Notes under the pieces: generated by a model | The model's input: the letters and a program-made list of their open reading frames with translations, nothing else | Databases searched by the model: none | Told to the model about the DNA's origin: nothing | NCBI GenBank assembly: GCA_038206985.1 | Contig: JBBRAH010000033.1 | Coordinates: 1 to 33,586, forward strand | From: CAXMST01 sp038206985 | Lineage (GTDB): Bacteria > Actinomycetota > Thermoleophilia > Solirubrobacterales > 70-9 | Length of the DNA stretch: 33,586 nucleotides | Direction of reading: 5' to 3' | Made by a program: the position numbers and the translations under genes | Shown: positions 14,833 to 22,967 of the stretch, one piece after another | Layout: the number at the start of each line of letters is the position of its first letter | Numbering within the stretch: position 1 is the stretch's first letter

Positions 14833-15846
14833 ATGGAGCGCCGTGACTGGTCACTGATCCTGATCCTCGCTGCGATCTGGGGCTCCAGCTACCTGTTCAT
14901 CAAGATCGGCGTGCGCGACATGAGCCCGGCGATGGTGGTGTTCGGCCGGGTGGTGCTGGGCGCCGCGGTACTGATTCCCGTGGCCTGGCGCCGCGGCGCG
15001 CTCTCCGGGCTGGGGCCGTTCTGGGGCATGCTCACGCTGGTCGCCCTGATCCAGGTCGCCGCACCGTTCCTGCTGATCGCCGAGGGCGAGGAGGAGATCG
15101 ACTCGTCGCTGGCGGGGATCCTCGTCTCCTCGGCGCCGATCTTCACCGCGCTGCTGGCGATCTTCTTCGTTCCCGCTGAGCGCTCCCAGGGACTGCGCGG
15201 CGTCGGGGTGATCGTCGGGATCGTTGGGGTGGTAATGCTGCTCGGTCTCGACCTCGGCGGCTCGAACGAGCTGCTCGGCGGCCTCGCGGTGGTCCTGGCC
15301 AGCCTCGGTTACGCGATCGGGGGCCTGCTGGTCAAGCAGCGCCTCTCCGGTGTACAGCCGATCGGTATCGCCGCGCTAGTACTGTCGCTCAGCTCCCTGA
15401 TGATCGCTCCGGTCGCGGTCGTCACGGCGCCGGAGGAGATGCCCGGCCTCGGCCCACTCGCCGCCGTCGCCGCACTCGGCGTGCTCGGGACCGGCGTTGC
15501 CTTCGCCATCTTCTACGACCTGATCGCGAGGGTTGGCCCGTCGCGGTCGTTCATCGTCACCTACCTTGCACCGGTTTTCGCCGTCATCTACGGGGCGACC
15601 CTGCTGGGCGAGTCGCTCTCGGCGTTTGCGCTGGGCGGTCTTGTTCTGATTCTGGGCGGCTGCTGGCTGGCCGCCGAAGGCCGCCTTCCGGGACGGCCGC
15701 CGCCGCCCGGCCCCGGCCCGGACCTGCCGGCGGGCGGACCCGGCCCGCTGCTGCGCAGCAGCGACGGCGACGGCTCGGAGCCGAATTCAGAGGAGGCGGC
15801 GGAGACGTTCCATCGGCGAGGGCCGGTCGCCGACGATCGCGGCTGA
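14833..15846 (+). CDS. EamA / DMT-superfamily permease
   Basis: A 337-aa inner-membrane transporter with ten helices arranged as two EamA repeats (about residues 7-138 and 148-280). The first repeat starts with the typical WGSSYLFIKIGV, and the second ends with a block containing APVFAVIYGATLLGESL. The substrate cannot be told. The C-terminal tail of about 55 residues is Pro/Gly rich, and its last 60 bp overlap the 3' end of the convergent diguanylate cyclase gene, so the true end could be poorly constrained by selection. Confidence 0.9.
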   Translation: MERRDWSLILILAAIWGSSYLFIKIGVRDMSPAMVVFGRVVLGAAVLIPVAWRRGALSGLGPFWGMLTLVALIQVAAPFLLIAEGEEEIDSSLAGILVSSAPIFTALLAIFFVPAERSQGLRGVGVIVGIVGVVMLLGLDLGGSNELLGGLAVVLASLGYAIGGLLVKQRLSGVQPIGIAALVLSLSSLMIAPVAVVTAPEEMPGLGPLAAVAALGVLGTGVAFAIFYDLIARVGPSRSFIVTYLAPVFAVIYGATLLGESLSAFALGGLVLILGGCWLAAEGRLPGRPPPPGPGPDLPAGGPGPLLRSSDGDGSEPNSEEAAETFHRRGPVADDRG

Positions 15847-16917
15847 GTCGAGCGAGCGCTCGAAGATCGCGCTCCGGTCCCGGCCCCCACGTTTGGCGGC
15901 AAAGAGCGCCGTATCGGCTTCCGCGTAGAGGCGCTCGGCAGTTGTCTCGTCCGCAATAGCAGAGGCCGCCCCGCATGAGATCGTCAGCGCTACCGGATCC
16001 GCCGCAAACCTTTTCTTCAGCGCCACTCTGATCCGCTCGGCGACCAGGCCGGACTCCTCCGCGTCGGCGCCGGGCAGGATCACGCTGAACTCCTCGCCTC
16101 CGACGCGGGCGGCGAGGTCGATCTCCCGGGTCGCGTCGTTGATCGTCCGGGCGGCATCGCGGAGGACGCGATCGCCTCCGTCATGACCGAGGCGGTCGTT
16201 TACGTCCTTGAAGTGATCGAGGTCGCAGAGCAGGAGTCCGAGCGGCTGTCCGGATCGCAGTCCCCGCTCGAGTTCCAGGCGGAGGCGCTCGTCGAAGACC
16301 CGGCGGTTGGGAATCCCGGTGAGCTGGTCGGTGCCCGCATCCTCCTCGAGACCCTCGGCGACCCGTTGGACCCGCGTTCGCGTGACCGCGATCAACCCGC
16401 CCAGCGCCGCGATCATGGCGGTGGAGCTGAGCAGAATGGCGATCGCAAACGGGACATCGCCAACGTAGAGCAGGCCACCGTAGGCAGCGATCGCAACCAC
16501 CGCCTGCGCCAGGGCGGGCGCCGGACGAAAGAACAGCAGGCAGAGCATGACCATGAACGTGTAGGCGGGCCCGAACACCGGCTCGCTGCCATCCGCGGAG
16601 GAGATCGCCGCGAGGGTGATCAGCGCGGTTCCCGCCAGCGCCGCCACCCAGAAGAAGGGCCGCGGGATGCGCCGGTAGCCGGTCAGAAAGACGGCGCTGA
16701 TCAGCATGCCGCCGAGCGAGGCGACGACGAGCAACCCACGGTCGTCGACGACCGGGTTGTTGAGGATCGCCGCGAGTAGCCCGATCGTCGCCCCGGCGCC
16801 GTAGAGGGTGCCGAAGGCGCTGGCCACCACGGCGGGGTCGCCGAGATCCCGCGTGCCTGGCGACAGCAGACCGCGCCAGATCAGCCTGTCGCGGATCGGG
16901 GGATCGTTCAGGAGCAT
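15787..16917 (-). CDS. Membrane-anchored diguanylate cyclase (GGDEF)
   Basis: A 376-aa protein that should make the second messenger c-di-GMP from two GTP. Residues about 30-178 form five or six helices. The GGDEF domain runs from about 190 to 350. It shows TDQLTGIPNRR, the metal-binding Asp in CDLDHFKDVND, and the signature RVGGEEF (G273-F277). The inhibitory I-site R264-x2-D267 lies exactly five residues before it, so product feedback is expected. No other sensor domain is seen, so the membrane part is the likely input. The ATG at 16917 has no strong ribosome site, and the leader contains a strong hairpin. Confidence 0.95.
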   Translation of the reverse strand: MLLNDPPIRDRLIWRGLLSPGTRDLGDPAVVASAFGTLYGAGATIGLLAAILNNPVVDDRGLLVVASLGGMLISAVFLTGYRRIPRPFFWVAALAGTALITLAAISSADGSEPVFGPAYTFMVMLCLLFFRPAPALAQAVVAIAAYGGLLYVGDVPFAIAILLSSTAMIAALGGLIAVTRTRVQRVAEGLEEDAGTDQLTGIPNRRVFDERLRLELERGLRSGQPLGLLLCDLDHFKDVNDRLGHDGGDRVLRDAARTINDATREIDLAARVGGEEFSVILPGADAEESGLVAERIRVALKKRFAADPVALTISCGAASAIADETTAERLYAEADTALFAAKRGGRDRSAIFERSLDSAAIVGDRPSPMERLRRLL

Positions 16918-16928
16918 TGTGAGTCCGC

Positions 16929-16967
16929 GCGGAGTCCGGATACCGAAAGGGTACGGTCCGGCTCCGC
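16929..16967. terminator. Strong hairpin between the enoyl-CoA hydratase and diguanylate cyclase genes
   Basis: An imperfect stem with arms GCGGAG/CTCCGC, CCGGA-type pairs and an inner TACC/GGTA around a 5-nt loop. It sits in the 82-bp gap after the hydratase stop and 12 bases before the cyclase start. It could be a terminator or a leader structure controlling the cyclase. Confidence 0.45.
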
Positions 16968-16999
16968 TCCCGGATGCATGATCTCGCGGGAGCGGTGCC

Positions 17000-17776
17000 T
17001 CAGCGGCCCTCGAACTCGGGCCGCCGACCCTGCATGAAGGCGTTCATGCCCTCCACGCGATCCTCGGTCGCCATCGCCTGCTCGAAGAGCCTGCGCTCGA
17101 GCTCGAGACCATCTTCGAGGTGCTCCTGCTCGGCGGCCAGGACGGCCTGCTTGGCCAGCCTTGTCGCGATCGGCGCGCGCTGCGCAACCTCCTGCGCGAG
17201 GTCGGTGGCGGCCTGCAGCCAGCTCCCCCGGGAGGCAACGCGGTTGATCAGGCCCCACGCGTGTCCCTGCTCGGCGCTGAACCGCCGGCCGGTCAGTACG
17301 AGCTCCATCGTCTGCTGCTTGCCCAGTACCCGCGCCAGGCGCTGAGTTGCACCGCCGCCGGGGATGATCCCCAGGGTGATCTCGGGTTGACCGAACTGGG
17401 AGTTCTCCGCCGCGACGATCATGTCGCAGAGCAGCGCCAGCTCGCAGCCGCCACCCAGGGCCCAGCCCGAGACGCCGGCGACGAGCGGCTTGCGAAGCGA
17501 GGCGACCCGCTTCCAAAAGGAGGCAGAGGGATGGTGCAGGGCCTCGTGGCTGCGGCTCTCGGAGAGGGAACGGATGTCGGCGCCGGAGGCGAAGACGTCG
17601 TCGGAGCCCGCGATCACGGTGCATCGGATCCTGTCGTCGGTCTCGATTCGCTCGAGTGCGGTTGCGAGATCCTCCATCAGTTCCGGACTGAGGGCGTTGC
17701 GAACTTCGGGGCGGTTGAGGCTGACGAGCGCCACGGCGCCCTGTTCCTCGACCAGCAGATGGTCTGCCGTGCTCAC
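17000..17776 (-). CDS. Enoyl-CoA hydratase/isomerase
   Basis: A 258-aa crotonase-family enzyme that hydrates trans-2-enoyl-CoA to 3-hydroxyacyl-CoA. The oxyanion-hole segments are FASGADI (about 63-69) and GWALGGGCELAL. Both catalytic glutamates are present (E112 and E132 in GQPEITLGIIPG). The start is the GTG at 17776, which overlaps the acyl-CoA dehydrogenase stop (GTGA) and has a near-perfect ribosome site AAGGAGGTC. An open frame upstream of this GTG belongs to the shadow of the dehydrogenase. It acts after the dehydrogenase in beta-oxidation or branched-chain amino acid breakdown. Confidence 0.94.
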   Translation of the reverse strand: MSTADHLLVEEQGAVALVSLNRPEVRNALSPELMEDLATALERIETDDRIRCTVIAGSDDVFASGADIRSLSESRSHEALHHPSASFWKRVASLRKPLVAGVSGWALGGGCELALLCDMIVAAENSQFGQPEITLGIIPGGGATQRLARVLGKQQTMELVLTGRRFSAEQGHAWGLINRVASRGSWLQAATDLAQEVAQRAPIATRLAKQAVLAAEQEHLEDGLELERRLFEQAMATEDRVEGMNAFMQGRRPEFEGR

Positions 17777-18951
17777 TGATTGACCTCCTTTGGATGCGGA
17801 AGGATCGCGTCGATGCCGGTTGCGTCGCGGGCGATGATCAGCTTCTGGATCTGGGAGGTTCCCTCGTACAGCGTCGTGACCCGGGCGTCGCGGAGATAGC
17901 GCTCCACGGGATGGTCGTCCACGTAGCCGGCGCCGCCGTGCACCTGGATCGCTGTGTCGGCGCACTCGACCGCGGACTCGGTTGCAAACAGCTTCGCGAT
18001 CGAGGTCTCCGTCGTGTTGGGCTTACCCGCGTCCTTGAGCATGCCGGCGCGCAGGACGAGCAGCCGGGCCGCATCACGTTTGACGATCATCTCCGCGATC
18101 ATCGCCTGGACCAGCTGGAAGCGCGCGATCGGCACGCCGAACTGCTCCCTCTCGGTCGCGTAGCTGACCGAGGCATCGACACATCCGGCGCAGATTCCGA
18201 CGCACCCGGCGGCGACGGAGTAGCGGCCGTTGTCGAGCGCGCTCATCGCGATCTTGAAGCCGTCCCCGACCTCACCGAGCAATGCCTCGTCGGGCACCTC
18301 GACGTCGTCGAAGGCGAGCGAGGCCGTGTCGGAGGCGCGCAGCCCGAGCTTGCCGTGGATCTCCTGGGAGCTGAAGCCGTCGCTCGCGGTGGGCACGAGG
18401 AAGCAGGCCAGGCCCCGGTGTTTGGCCTCGGGGTCGGTCTGCGCGAAGACCATCGCCACCTCGGCGACGTTGCCCAGCGAGATCCACATCTTCTGGCCGC
18501 TGATGCGCCAGCCGGAGTCCGTGTTCTGGGCCCGCGTCTTCAGGTTCGCGGCGTCGGAGCCCGCGTCCGGTTCGGTGAGGCCGAAGCAGCCGAACGACTC
18601 TCCACTGCAGAGCTTCGGCAGCCAGCGCTGCTTCTGCTCCTCGCTGCCCCAGCGCTCGATCGAGCCGGCGACGAGCGAGGTCTGCACCGAGACCACGGTG
18701 CGAGCCGAGCTGCAGGCCCGCCCGACCTGCTCGACGATCAGCGCATAGGAGACGTAGTCGAGGCCGCGGCCACCGTAGGCCTCGGCGACGGGCGCACCGA
18801 GGTAGCCGATCTTGCCCAGCTCGCGGGCCATCTCGGCGTCGAAGCGTTGCTCGCGATCGTGCTCCCGGACGCGTGGGGTGATGTATTCGTCGGCGAATTG
18901 ACGCGCGGTGTCCGAGATCAGCCGCTGCTCGTCGCTGAGTTCGAGATCCAT
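17773..18951 (-). CDS. Acyl-CoA dehydrogenase
   Basis: A 392-aa flavoprotein that oxidises acyl-CoA to 2-enoyl-CoA and passes electrons to ETF. It has the usual three parts: an N-terminal helical domain, a middle beta domain with CFGLTEPDAGSD and the FAD-contact segment QKMWISLGN, and a C-terminal helical domain with GREQFG-like TEREQFGVPI, QVHGGAGYVDDHPVERYLRD and the catalytic base E363 in LYEGTSQIQ. Position and size fit short-chain or branched-chain types. It is coupled to the hydratase gene downstream. The TAGGTT box six bases before the ATG overlaps the stop of the aminotransferase gene. Confidence 0.95.
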   Translation of the reverse strand: MDLELSDEQRLISDTARQFADEYITPRVREHDREQRFDAEMARELGKIGYLGAPVAEAYGGRGLDYVSYALIVEQVGRACSSARTVVSVQTSLVAGSIERWGSEEQKQRWLPKLCSGESFGCFGLTEPDAGSDAANLKTRAQNTDSGWRISGQKMWISLGNVAEVAMVFAQTDPEAKHRGLACFLVPTASDGFSSQEIHGKLGLRASDTASLAFDDVEVPDEALLGEVGDGFKIAMSALDNGRYSVAAGCVGICAGCVDASVSYATEREQFGVPIARFQLVQAMIAEMIVKRDAARLLVLRAGMLKDAGKPNTTETSIAKLFATESAVECADTAIQVHGGAGYVDDHPVERYLRDARVTTLYEGTSQIQKLIIARDATGIDAILPHPKEVNQ

Positions 18952-18957
18952 CGGCGG

Positions 18958-18963
18958 AACCTA
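18958..18963 (-). promoter_or_regulatory. -10 box (TAGGTT) overlapping a stop codon
   Basis: The box lies six bases before the dehydrogenase ATG at 18951. Its TAG is also the stop codon of the aminotransferase gene. Confidence 0.45.
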
Positions 18964-19770
18964 TTCGACCCGGGCGGCGTCGCCCGGGCGTTCGTCGGCG
19001 ACGGCCTCGGCAAGGACGCTCGCCGCGAGCTCGGCCGCGGGGCCGCCGTCCGGTTCTCCGAGCGGGACGCCGTCCACCGCTGAGATCGGCTGGATCTCGC
19101 GCGTCGTGGAGGCCAGGAACGCCTCGCCCGCCCCCCGCAGCTGTTCGCAGTCGAAGGCCCCCTGCTCGATGTCGACGCCGGCCACGACCACGCGGCGGGT
19201 GATGGAGTCGAGGATTCCGGTGTCGAGGGCCGGGGTCCGCAGCGTGCCGTCGTCTCCGACCCAGAAGACGGAGGAGGTGGGCGCCTCGAGCACGACGCCG
19301 TCGGGCCGGACGTAGAGAGCCTCGCCGGCGCCCGCCTTTGCGGCGAGCCGGGTCGCGTGCATGTTGGCAGCGTAAGAGATCGACTTGACGCCCTTGAGGA
19401 TCTCGCTCGGCGTCAGTTCGAGCAGGGCGACAGCGACGCTGGGCGGCCAGTCGGGAAGCTTCTCGACGAGCAGAATTCGCCTGCCGCCGCGGGTGACGAC
19501 GACACGCAGCATCGCCTCCGACTCATGCTCGCTGAGCAGCGCGGCGACCTCGGCCCGCAAAGCCTGCAGGTCGAACTCGAGGTCGATCGCGCTCGCTGAG
19601 TTGACGAGGCGCTGTAGGTGCTCGCCGAGGCGGAAGGGATGGCCTTCGTAGAGCTTGATCGCCTCGAAGGCGCCGTCGCCCCTGAGGAGTCCGTCGTCGA
19701 GCACCGAGATCGTCGCCTCAGCGGGATCCATGTGCGTGCCATCGATGGCGGCTGCGATTACTTCGCCCAT
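18961..19770 (-). CDS. Class IV aminotransferase
   Basis: A 269-aa PLP enzyme of fold type IV, the group of branched-chain and D-amino-acid aminotransferases and aminodeoxychorismate lyase. Marks are the N-terminal ISVLDDGLLRGDGAFE, the PLP-binding Lys129 in GVKSISYAAN, the block GEALYVRPDGVVLEAPTSS and the C-terminal FLASTTREIQPI. The start is the ATG at 19770, since the N-terminal motif sits at the usual distance and the longer open frame upstream runs antiparallel to another gene. The exact substrate cannot be decided. Its neighbours in acyl-CoA breakdown make a branched-chain role possible. Confidence 0.9.
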   Translation of the reverse strand: MGEVIAAAIDGTHMDPAEATISVLDDGLLRGDGAFEAIKLYEGHPFRLGEHLQRLVNSASAIDLEFDLQALRAEVAALLSEHESEAMLRVVVTRGGRRILLVEKLPDWPPSVAVALLELTPSEILKGVKSISYAANMHATRLAAKAGAGEALYVRPDGVVLEAPTSSVFWVGDDGTLRTPALDTGILDSITRRVVVAGVDIEQGAFDCEQLRGAGEAFLASTTREIQPISAVDGVPLGEPDGGPAAELAASVLAEAVADERPGDAARVE

Positions 19771-19797
19771 GCGCGGCACGCTAGTACACGGGGCCTT

Positions 19798-19803
19798 TAT
19801 GCT
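19798..19803 (+). promoter_or_regulatory. -10 box (TATGCT)
   Basis: TATGCT six bases before the GTG at 19810. The divergent aminotransferase starts only 39 bp away and has a weaker TACTAG ten bases before its ATG, so both promoters fit within this gap. Confidence 0.5.
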
Positions 19804-19809
19804 CGAGGT

Positions 19810-20142
19810 GTGGAGTTTGTCCTCGTCACCCTCGGCATGGTCGGGTTCATCGTCCTCGTCCTGGTCCTGCTCGCTCGCGCCTATCCCGGTAGCGGTGCCG
19901 ACCTGGTCGACTGGAAGCCCACCCGGGACTACGAGACCGAGGTGCAGCTCGAACAGGACGACATCGCCCAGATGCTCGCCGCTCAGAACAAGTACAGAAA
20001 GCGGCGCGGGGCGGAGGAGCTGACGGCCCTCGACGCCGAGCGCATGGCGCAGGAGGACAACCGGGTCCGCGACCGCGCCCGGCTCGACCCCGAGTCGCTC
20101 GCCGAGATCGACCGGGATCTGCGCGACGAAGAAAAGGACTGA
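19810..20142 (+). CDS. Single-helix membrane protein with charged cytoplasmic part
   Basis: A 110-aa protein starting at GTG 19810. One hydrophobic helix (about residues 2-22) is followed by a long, highly charged region rich in Glu, Asp, Arg and Lys, with likely helical or coiled-coil structure (QDDIAQMLAAQNKYRKRRG). No family is recognised. The short leaderless start defines the N-terminus. It is followed by a Rossmann-type gene 11 bases later, so the two form an operon. Confidence 0.7.
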   Translation: MEFVLVTLGMVGFIVLVLVLLARAYPGSGADLVDWKPTRDYETEVQLEQDDIAQMLAAQNKYRKRRGAEELTALDAERMAQEDNRVRDRARLDPESLAEIDRDLRDEEKD

Positions 20143-20153
20143 GCCGGAGGCCG

Positions 20154-20642
20154 ATGGCCCGGGCGATGCTGGTCGGCTGCGGGTGCTGCGCCCGCCGTGC
20201 AGGCGAACTGTTGCTCGAGGCCGGCTGGGCGGTTCGCGGCACCACCCGGCGCGAGGAGGGGCACGCCGCGATCGAGGCCGCCGGGATCCAGGCTGTCCTC
20301 TCCGATCCTGATCGCGTCGGGACGATCGTCGGGCAGCTCGGTGATGTGACCGTGCTCGCCTGGCTGCTGGGCTCGGCAACCGGCGGGGCCGAGCAGGTTG
20401 CGGCCGTCCATGGGCCGCGGCTCGAGAGCACCCTGGAGAAGGTCGTCGATACCCCGGTCCGTGGCTTTCTCTACGAGGCGAGCGGAGAGGCTGACCCGGC
20501 CCTGCTGGCAAACGGTGCGCAGCTGGTGCGCGAAGCGGGTGAGCGCTGGCGGATACCGGTGGAGATCGTGGCGACCGACCGGGGCCTGCCGGAGCAGTGG
20601 GCCGCCGACATCGTTGCGGCCACGCAGCGGTTGATCAGCTAG
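20154..20642 (+). CDS. Short Rossmann-fold (NAD-dependent epimerase-like) protein
   Basis: A 162-aa protein starting MLVGCGCCARRAGELL after three residues, with GWAVRGTTRR matching the first beta-alpha-beta unit of nucleotide-sugar epimerase-like proteins (G-x-G-x2-x). The catalytic Tyr-x3-Lys of true SDR enzymes is not visible. At about half the usual length it covers only the nucleotide-binding half and a short end domain, so it may sense or bind a dinucleotide rather than catalyse. The GGAGG ribosome site sits just upstream. Confidence 0.75.
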   Translation: MARAMLVGCGCCARRAGELLLEAGWAVRGTTRREEGHAAIEAAGIQAVLSDPDRVGTIVGQLGDVTVLAWLLGSATGGAEQVAAVHGPRLESTLEKVVDTPVRGFLYEASGEADPALLANGAQLVREAGERWRIPVEIVATDRGLPEQWAADIVAATQRLIS

Positions 20643-20654
20643 CGCCCGCGTCGG

Positions 20655-21062
20655 CTAGGGAGCGCTTGCGCCGCAGGTGGCGAGCGGATCGGATTCGCTC
20701 GGATCAACGGCCTCGCCGATCTCGTCAGCGGGGATCGTGTTTGTGGGGCCGTTGCACGGGAAGTCCACCGGTCGCGGAGGCGACTGATCGGCGGAGGCCT
20801 CGGTCCAGGGGGCCGTGTCCTCGAGCGGCATGTCACGGTTGTCGATGCCGCTGACAACGGTCAGGAAGCCGATCCCCACGATCAGGACGAACGCGATGAA
20901 GATTCCATAGACGGTGAGCTGCTTGCGGACCGTGGCGCCGTACTGGCCGCCGATGACCTGGCGCCGCTTCTCGCGGCCCATCGCGTCCACTTCGGTACGC
21001 GTCCCGGACTCGTCGGACTGGTCCGCGTACTCGCTTTCCTCATGCTCCGAACTCTCCACCAT
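20655..21062 (-). CDS. Single-helix membrane protein of unknown function
   Basis: A 135-aa protein. A polar acidic N-terminus of about 45 residues with a basic stretch (GREKRRQVIGGQYGATVRKQ) is followed by one helix (YGIFIAFVLIVGIGFLTVV) and an extracytoplasmic part of about 60 residues with two cysteines, which could pair. No family is recognised. The ATG at 21062 is preferred because TAGTGT lies eight bases upstream. A GTG four codons earlier sits inside that box. Confidence 0.7.
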   Translation of the reverse strand: MVESSEHEESEYADQSDESGTRTEVDAMGREKRRQVIGGQYGATVRKQLTVYGIFIAFVLIVGIGFLTVVSGIDNRDMPLEDTAPWTEASADQSPPRPVDFPCNGPTNTIPADEIGEAVDPSESDPLATCGASAP

Positions 21063-21070
21063 GAACAGGA

Positions 21071-21076
21071 ACACTA
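21071..21076 (-). promoter_or_regulatory. -10 box (TAGTGT)
   Basis: TAGTGT on the minus strand, eight bases before the ATG at 21062. Confidence 0.45.
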
Positions 21077-21131
21077 GCGCGGGTCGACGCCGTACTCCAG
21101 CGACAACCGATGAGCGAGTCCTCGCCGCTGT

Positions 21132-21629
21132 TCAGGCGGGATCGATGCGCTCGAAGAAGAGCTGCAGCATGCGCGCGGTGGCACCCCAGATAAAGTGCTC
21201 GCCGACCGCGTAAGTCGGCGTGCGGAAAGGCACGCCGCGCCTGATCAAGCGCCGCATCCGGTATCCGGAGCGGAGCTCGTCGAGGCTGAACTCGAGGATC
21301 TGGGCCACCTCGGTCGGTTGCAGGACGTGCTTGAGTCCGGCCGGCACCAGGCCGATGAAGGGCAGGACGCGGTAGCTGGTGACCACAGTCGAGATCGGCT
21401 CGAGCGCCCCGACGATCTCGACGGCACCGGGATCGAGGCCGATCTCCTCGTTGGCCTCCCGCAGTGCGGTCTCCTCGAGGCTCTCGCCGGGATCCTGGCG
21501 ACCTCCCGGGAAGGAGATCTCCCCGGCGTGGCGGCGCAAATCGTGGCGACGCTCGGTAAAGATCAGGCCCGGGCTCCGGGGCCATCCGTAGAGCGGCACG
21601 AGGACGGCGGCCTCCTTGCTGCCTCGCAC
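21132..21629 (-). CDS. Nudix hydrolase, CoA-pyrophosphatase type
   Basis: A 165-aa enzyme with a complete Nudix box (G-x5-E-x7-REANEEIGL, about residues 42-65). It is preceded by RRHDLRRHAGEISFPGG, which marks the NudL/PCD1-like group that splits CoA and its derivatives. The start is uncertain. The GTG at 21629 has no ribosome site, and the frame stays open for about 20 codons upstream with a sensible helix-like sequence (SDLRPLLLDP), so a non-standard start such as CTG cannot be excluded. It is in an operon with SDR, OsmC and PduO genes. Confidence 0.9.
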   Translation of the reverse strand: MRGSKEAAVLVPLYGWPRSPGLIFTERRHDLRRHAGEISFPGGRQDPGESLEETALREANEEIGLDPGAVEIVGALEPISTVVTSYRVLPFIGLVPAGLKHVLQPTEVAQILEFSLDELRSGYRMRRLIRRGVPFRTPTYAVGEHFIWGATARMLQLFFERIDPA

Positions 21630-21679
21630 ATCGATTGACGCCGCGGCGGCGGGATCCAGCAGCAGCGGCCGCAGGTCGC

Positions 21680-22492
21680 TCAGATGATCACCTGGACCGT
21701 GCCTCCGTCGACACCCCAGGCGACGCCCGCGACGAACGAGGCCTGCTCGCTGGCCAGGAAGGCGATCACGCCCGCGATCTCATCGACCTCTGCGAGTCGT
21801 CCGATCGGGCGGGATGAGCCCGCTGCTTCCAGGGCCTCCGCGCGTCCGCTGTGCCCCTGCAGGTCCACGGACTGATCGAGGAGGCCACCCTCGGCCATCC
21901 ACATCTCGGACTTCACGGGACCGGGACAGACGGCGTTGACCAGCACGCCCGCGGCCGCGTGCTGGTCGGCATAGAGGCGGGAGAGGGAAAGCTCGGCGGC
22001 CTTGGCGACGGAGTACTCGCCCATGTAGGCGGAGGGCCGCTTGCCGGCGGTCGAGGCAACGTTGACGATCCGTCCCCAGCCGCGCTCGCGCATCGCCGGG
22101 ATCGCGGCGTCCATCAGGCGCTTGGGCGCCATCACGTTGATCTCGTAGGACGCGTACCAGTCCTCCTCGGGCACGTCCTCGATCTTCCTCGAGGTGGCTG
22201 CTCCGGCGTTGTTGACGACGATGTCGAGCTTGCCGAACTGCTCCTCGGCGGCTCGCATGATGCGCTCCGCCGCATCGGCGCGCGTGACGTCGAGCGCCAG
22301 GGTCGCGGGCCGGGCGCCGGCGCCTGAGCCTTCCGCCTCGCACTCGGAGGCCGCCTCCTCGAGTTCCGTTGCTCCCCGGGCCACCAGCAGCACGGAGACA
22401 CCGGCCTCGCTGAGCATGCGCGCGGTGGCACGGCCGATCCCGCGGGATGCTCCCGTGACGACGGCAGCGCGCCCGGCGACCCCGAGGTCCAT
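21680..22492 (-). CDS. Short-chain dehydrogenase/reductase (SDR)
   Basis: A 270-aa classical SDR oxidoreductase. The NAD(P)-binding TGASRGIG is at residues 13-20, with an Arg in the following strand (VARG) suggesting NADP. NNAG is at 94-97, and the catalytic set is Ser147, Tyr160 and Lys164 (YSVAK). The end GVDGGTVQVII is typical. There is a substrate-loop insertion around residues 200-230 (SEMWMAEGG and onward). The substrate is unknown. It lies 34 bases after the OsmC gene. Confidence 0.94.
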   Translation of the reverse strand: MDLGVAGRAAVVTGASRGIGRATARMLSEAGVSVLLVARGATELEEAASECEAEGSGAGARPATLALDVTRADAAERIMRAAEEQFGKLDIVVNNAGAATSRKIEDVPEEDWYASYEINVMAPKRLMDAAIPAMRERGWGRIVNVASTAGKRPSAYMGEYSVAKAAELSLSRLYADQHAAAGVLVNAVCPGPVKSEMWMAEGGLLDQSVDLQGHSGRAEALEAAGSSRPIGRLAEVDEIAGVIAFLASEQASFVAGVAWGVDGGTVQVII

Positions 22493-22526
22493 CAGCGATC
22501 AGTCCGCTGGCTTTGGGCGGGGCGGG

Positions 22527-22967
22527 TCATGCGGCTTTGCGTTCGCGGATCTCGATCGGGTTGACCCGGGTGAGGGTGCGGTGGACCGGGCATTTACCGG
22601 CGATCACGGTCAATTTCTCCTTCTGCTCGGCGCTGAGCCCGTCGGGGAAGTCGAGCACGACCTCGAAGCTCGGCTCCTTGCGCAGCTCGCCCTGGATCTC
22701 GACCGCTACGGAGAGCCCGGGCAACTCCCAGTCCTTGCGATCGGCGTACATCTCCATCGTGATCGCCGTGCAGGCGGCGAGCGCCGCCGCGAGTAGCCGG
22801 GTGGGGCTCGGTCCGGCATCCTCGCCGCCGTCGGCGACGGGCTCGTCGGCAATCCACTCGTGCGCGCCCGTGGCGACGGTGTGACGGAAGCCGTCGATGC
22901 GCGTCGCGGTGACGATCGGATTCTTGGGCGTCCCGTCTCCGCTCTCGCTATTTGTGGAGGCCATCAT
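22527..22967 (-). CDS. OsmC-family peroxide/thiol protein
   Basis: A 146-aa protein of the OsmC/Ohr/YhfA group. The two reactive cysteines are present: in LAACTAITMEMYADRK and in GKCPVHRTL. The layout is closest to the OsmC-like (YhfA-type) branch, which reduces organic hydroperoxides or handles low-molecular-weight thiols. Two ATG codons stand in tandem. The first, at 22967, overlaps the PduO stop (ATGA), so the two are translationally coupled. Confidence 0.92.
   Translation of the reverse strand: MMASTNSESGDGTPKNPIVTATRIDGFRHTVATGAHEWIADEPVADGGEDAGPSPTRLLAAALAACTAITMEMYADRKDWELPGLSVAVEIQGELRKEPSFEVVLDFPDGLSAEQKEKLTVIAGKCPVHRTLTRVNPIEIRERKAA

Noticed and set aside
17794..19083. Long plus-strand open frame opposite the acyl-CoA dehydrogenase
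   Set aside because: It mirrors codon use of the real gene on the minus strand and has no recognisable motif or ribosome site.
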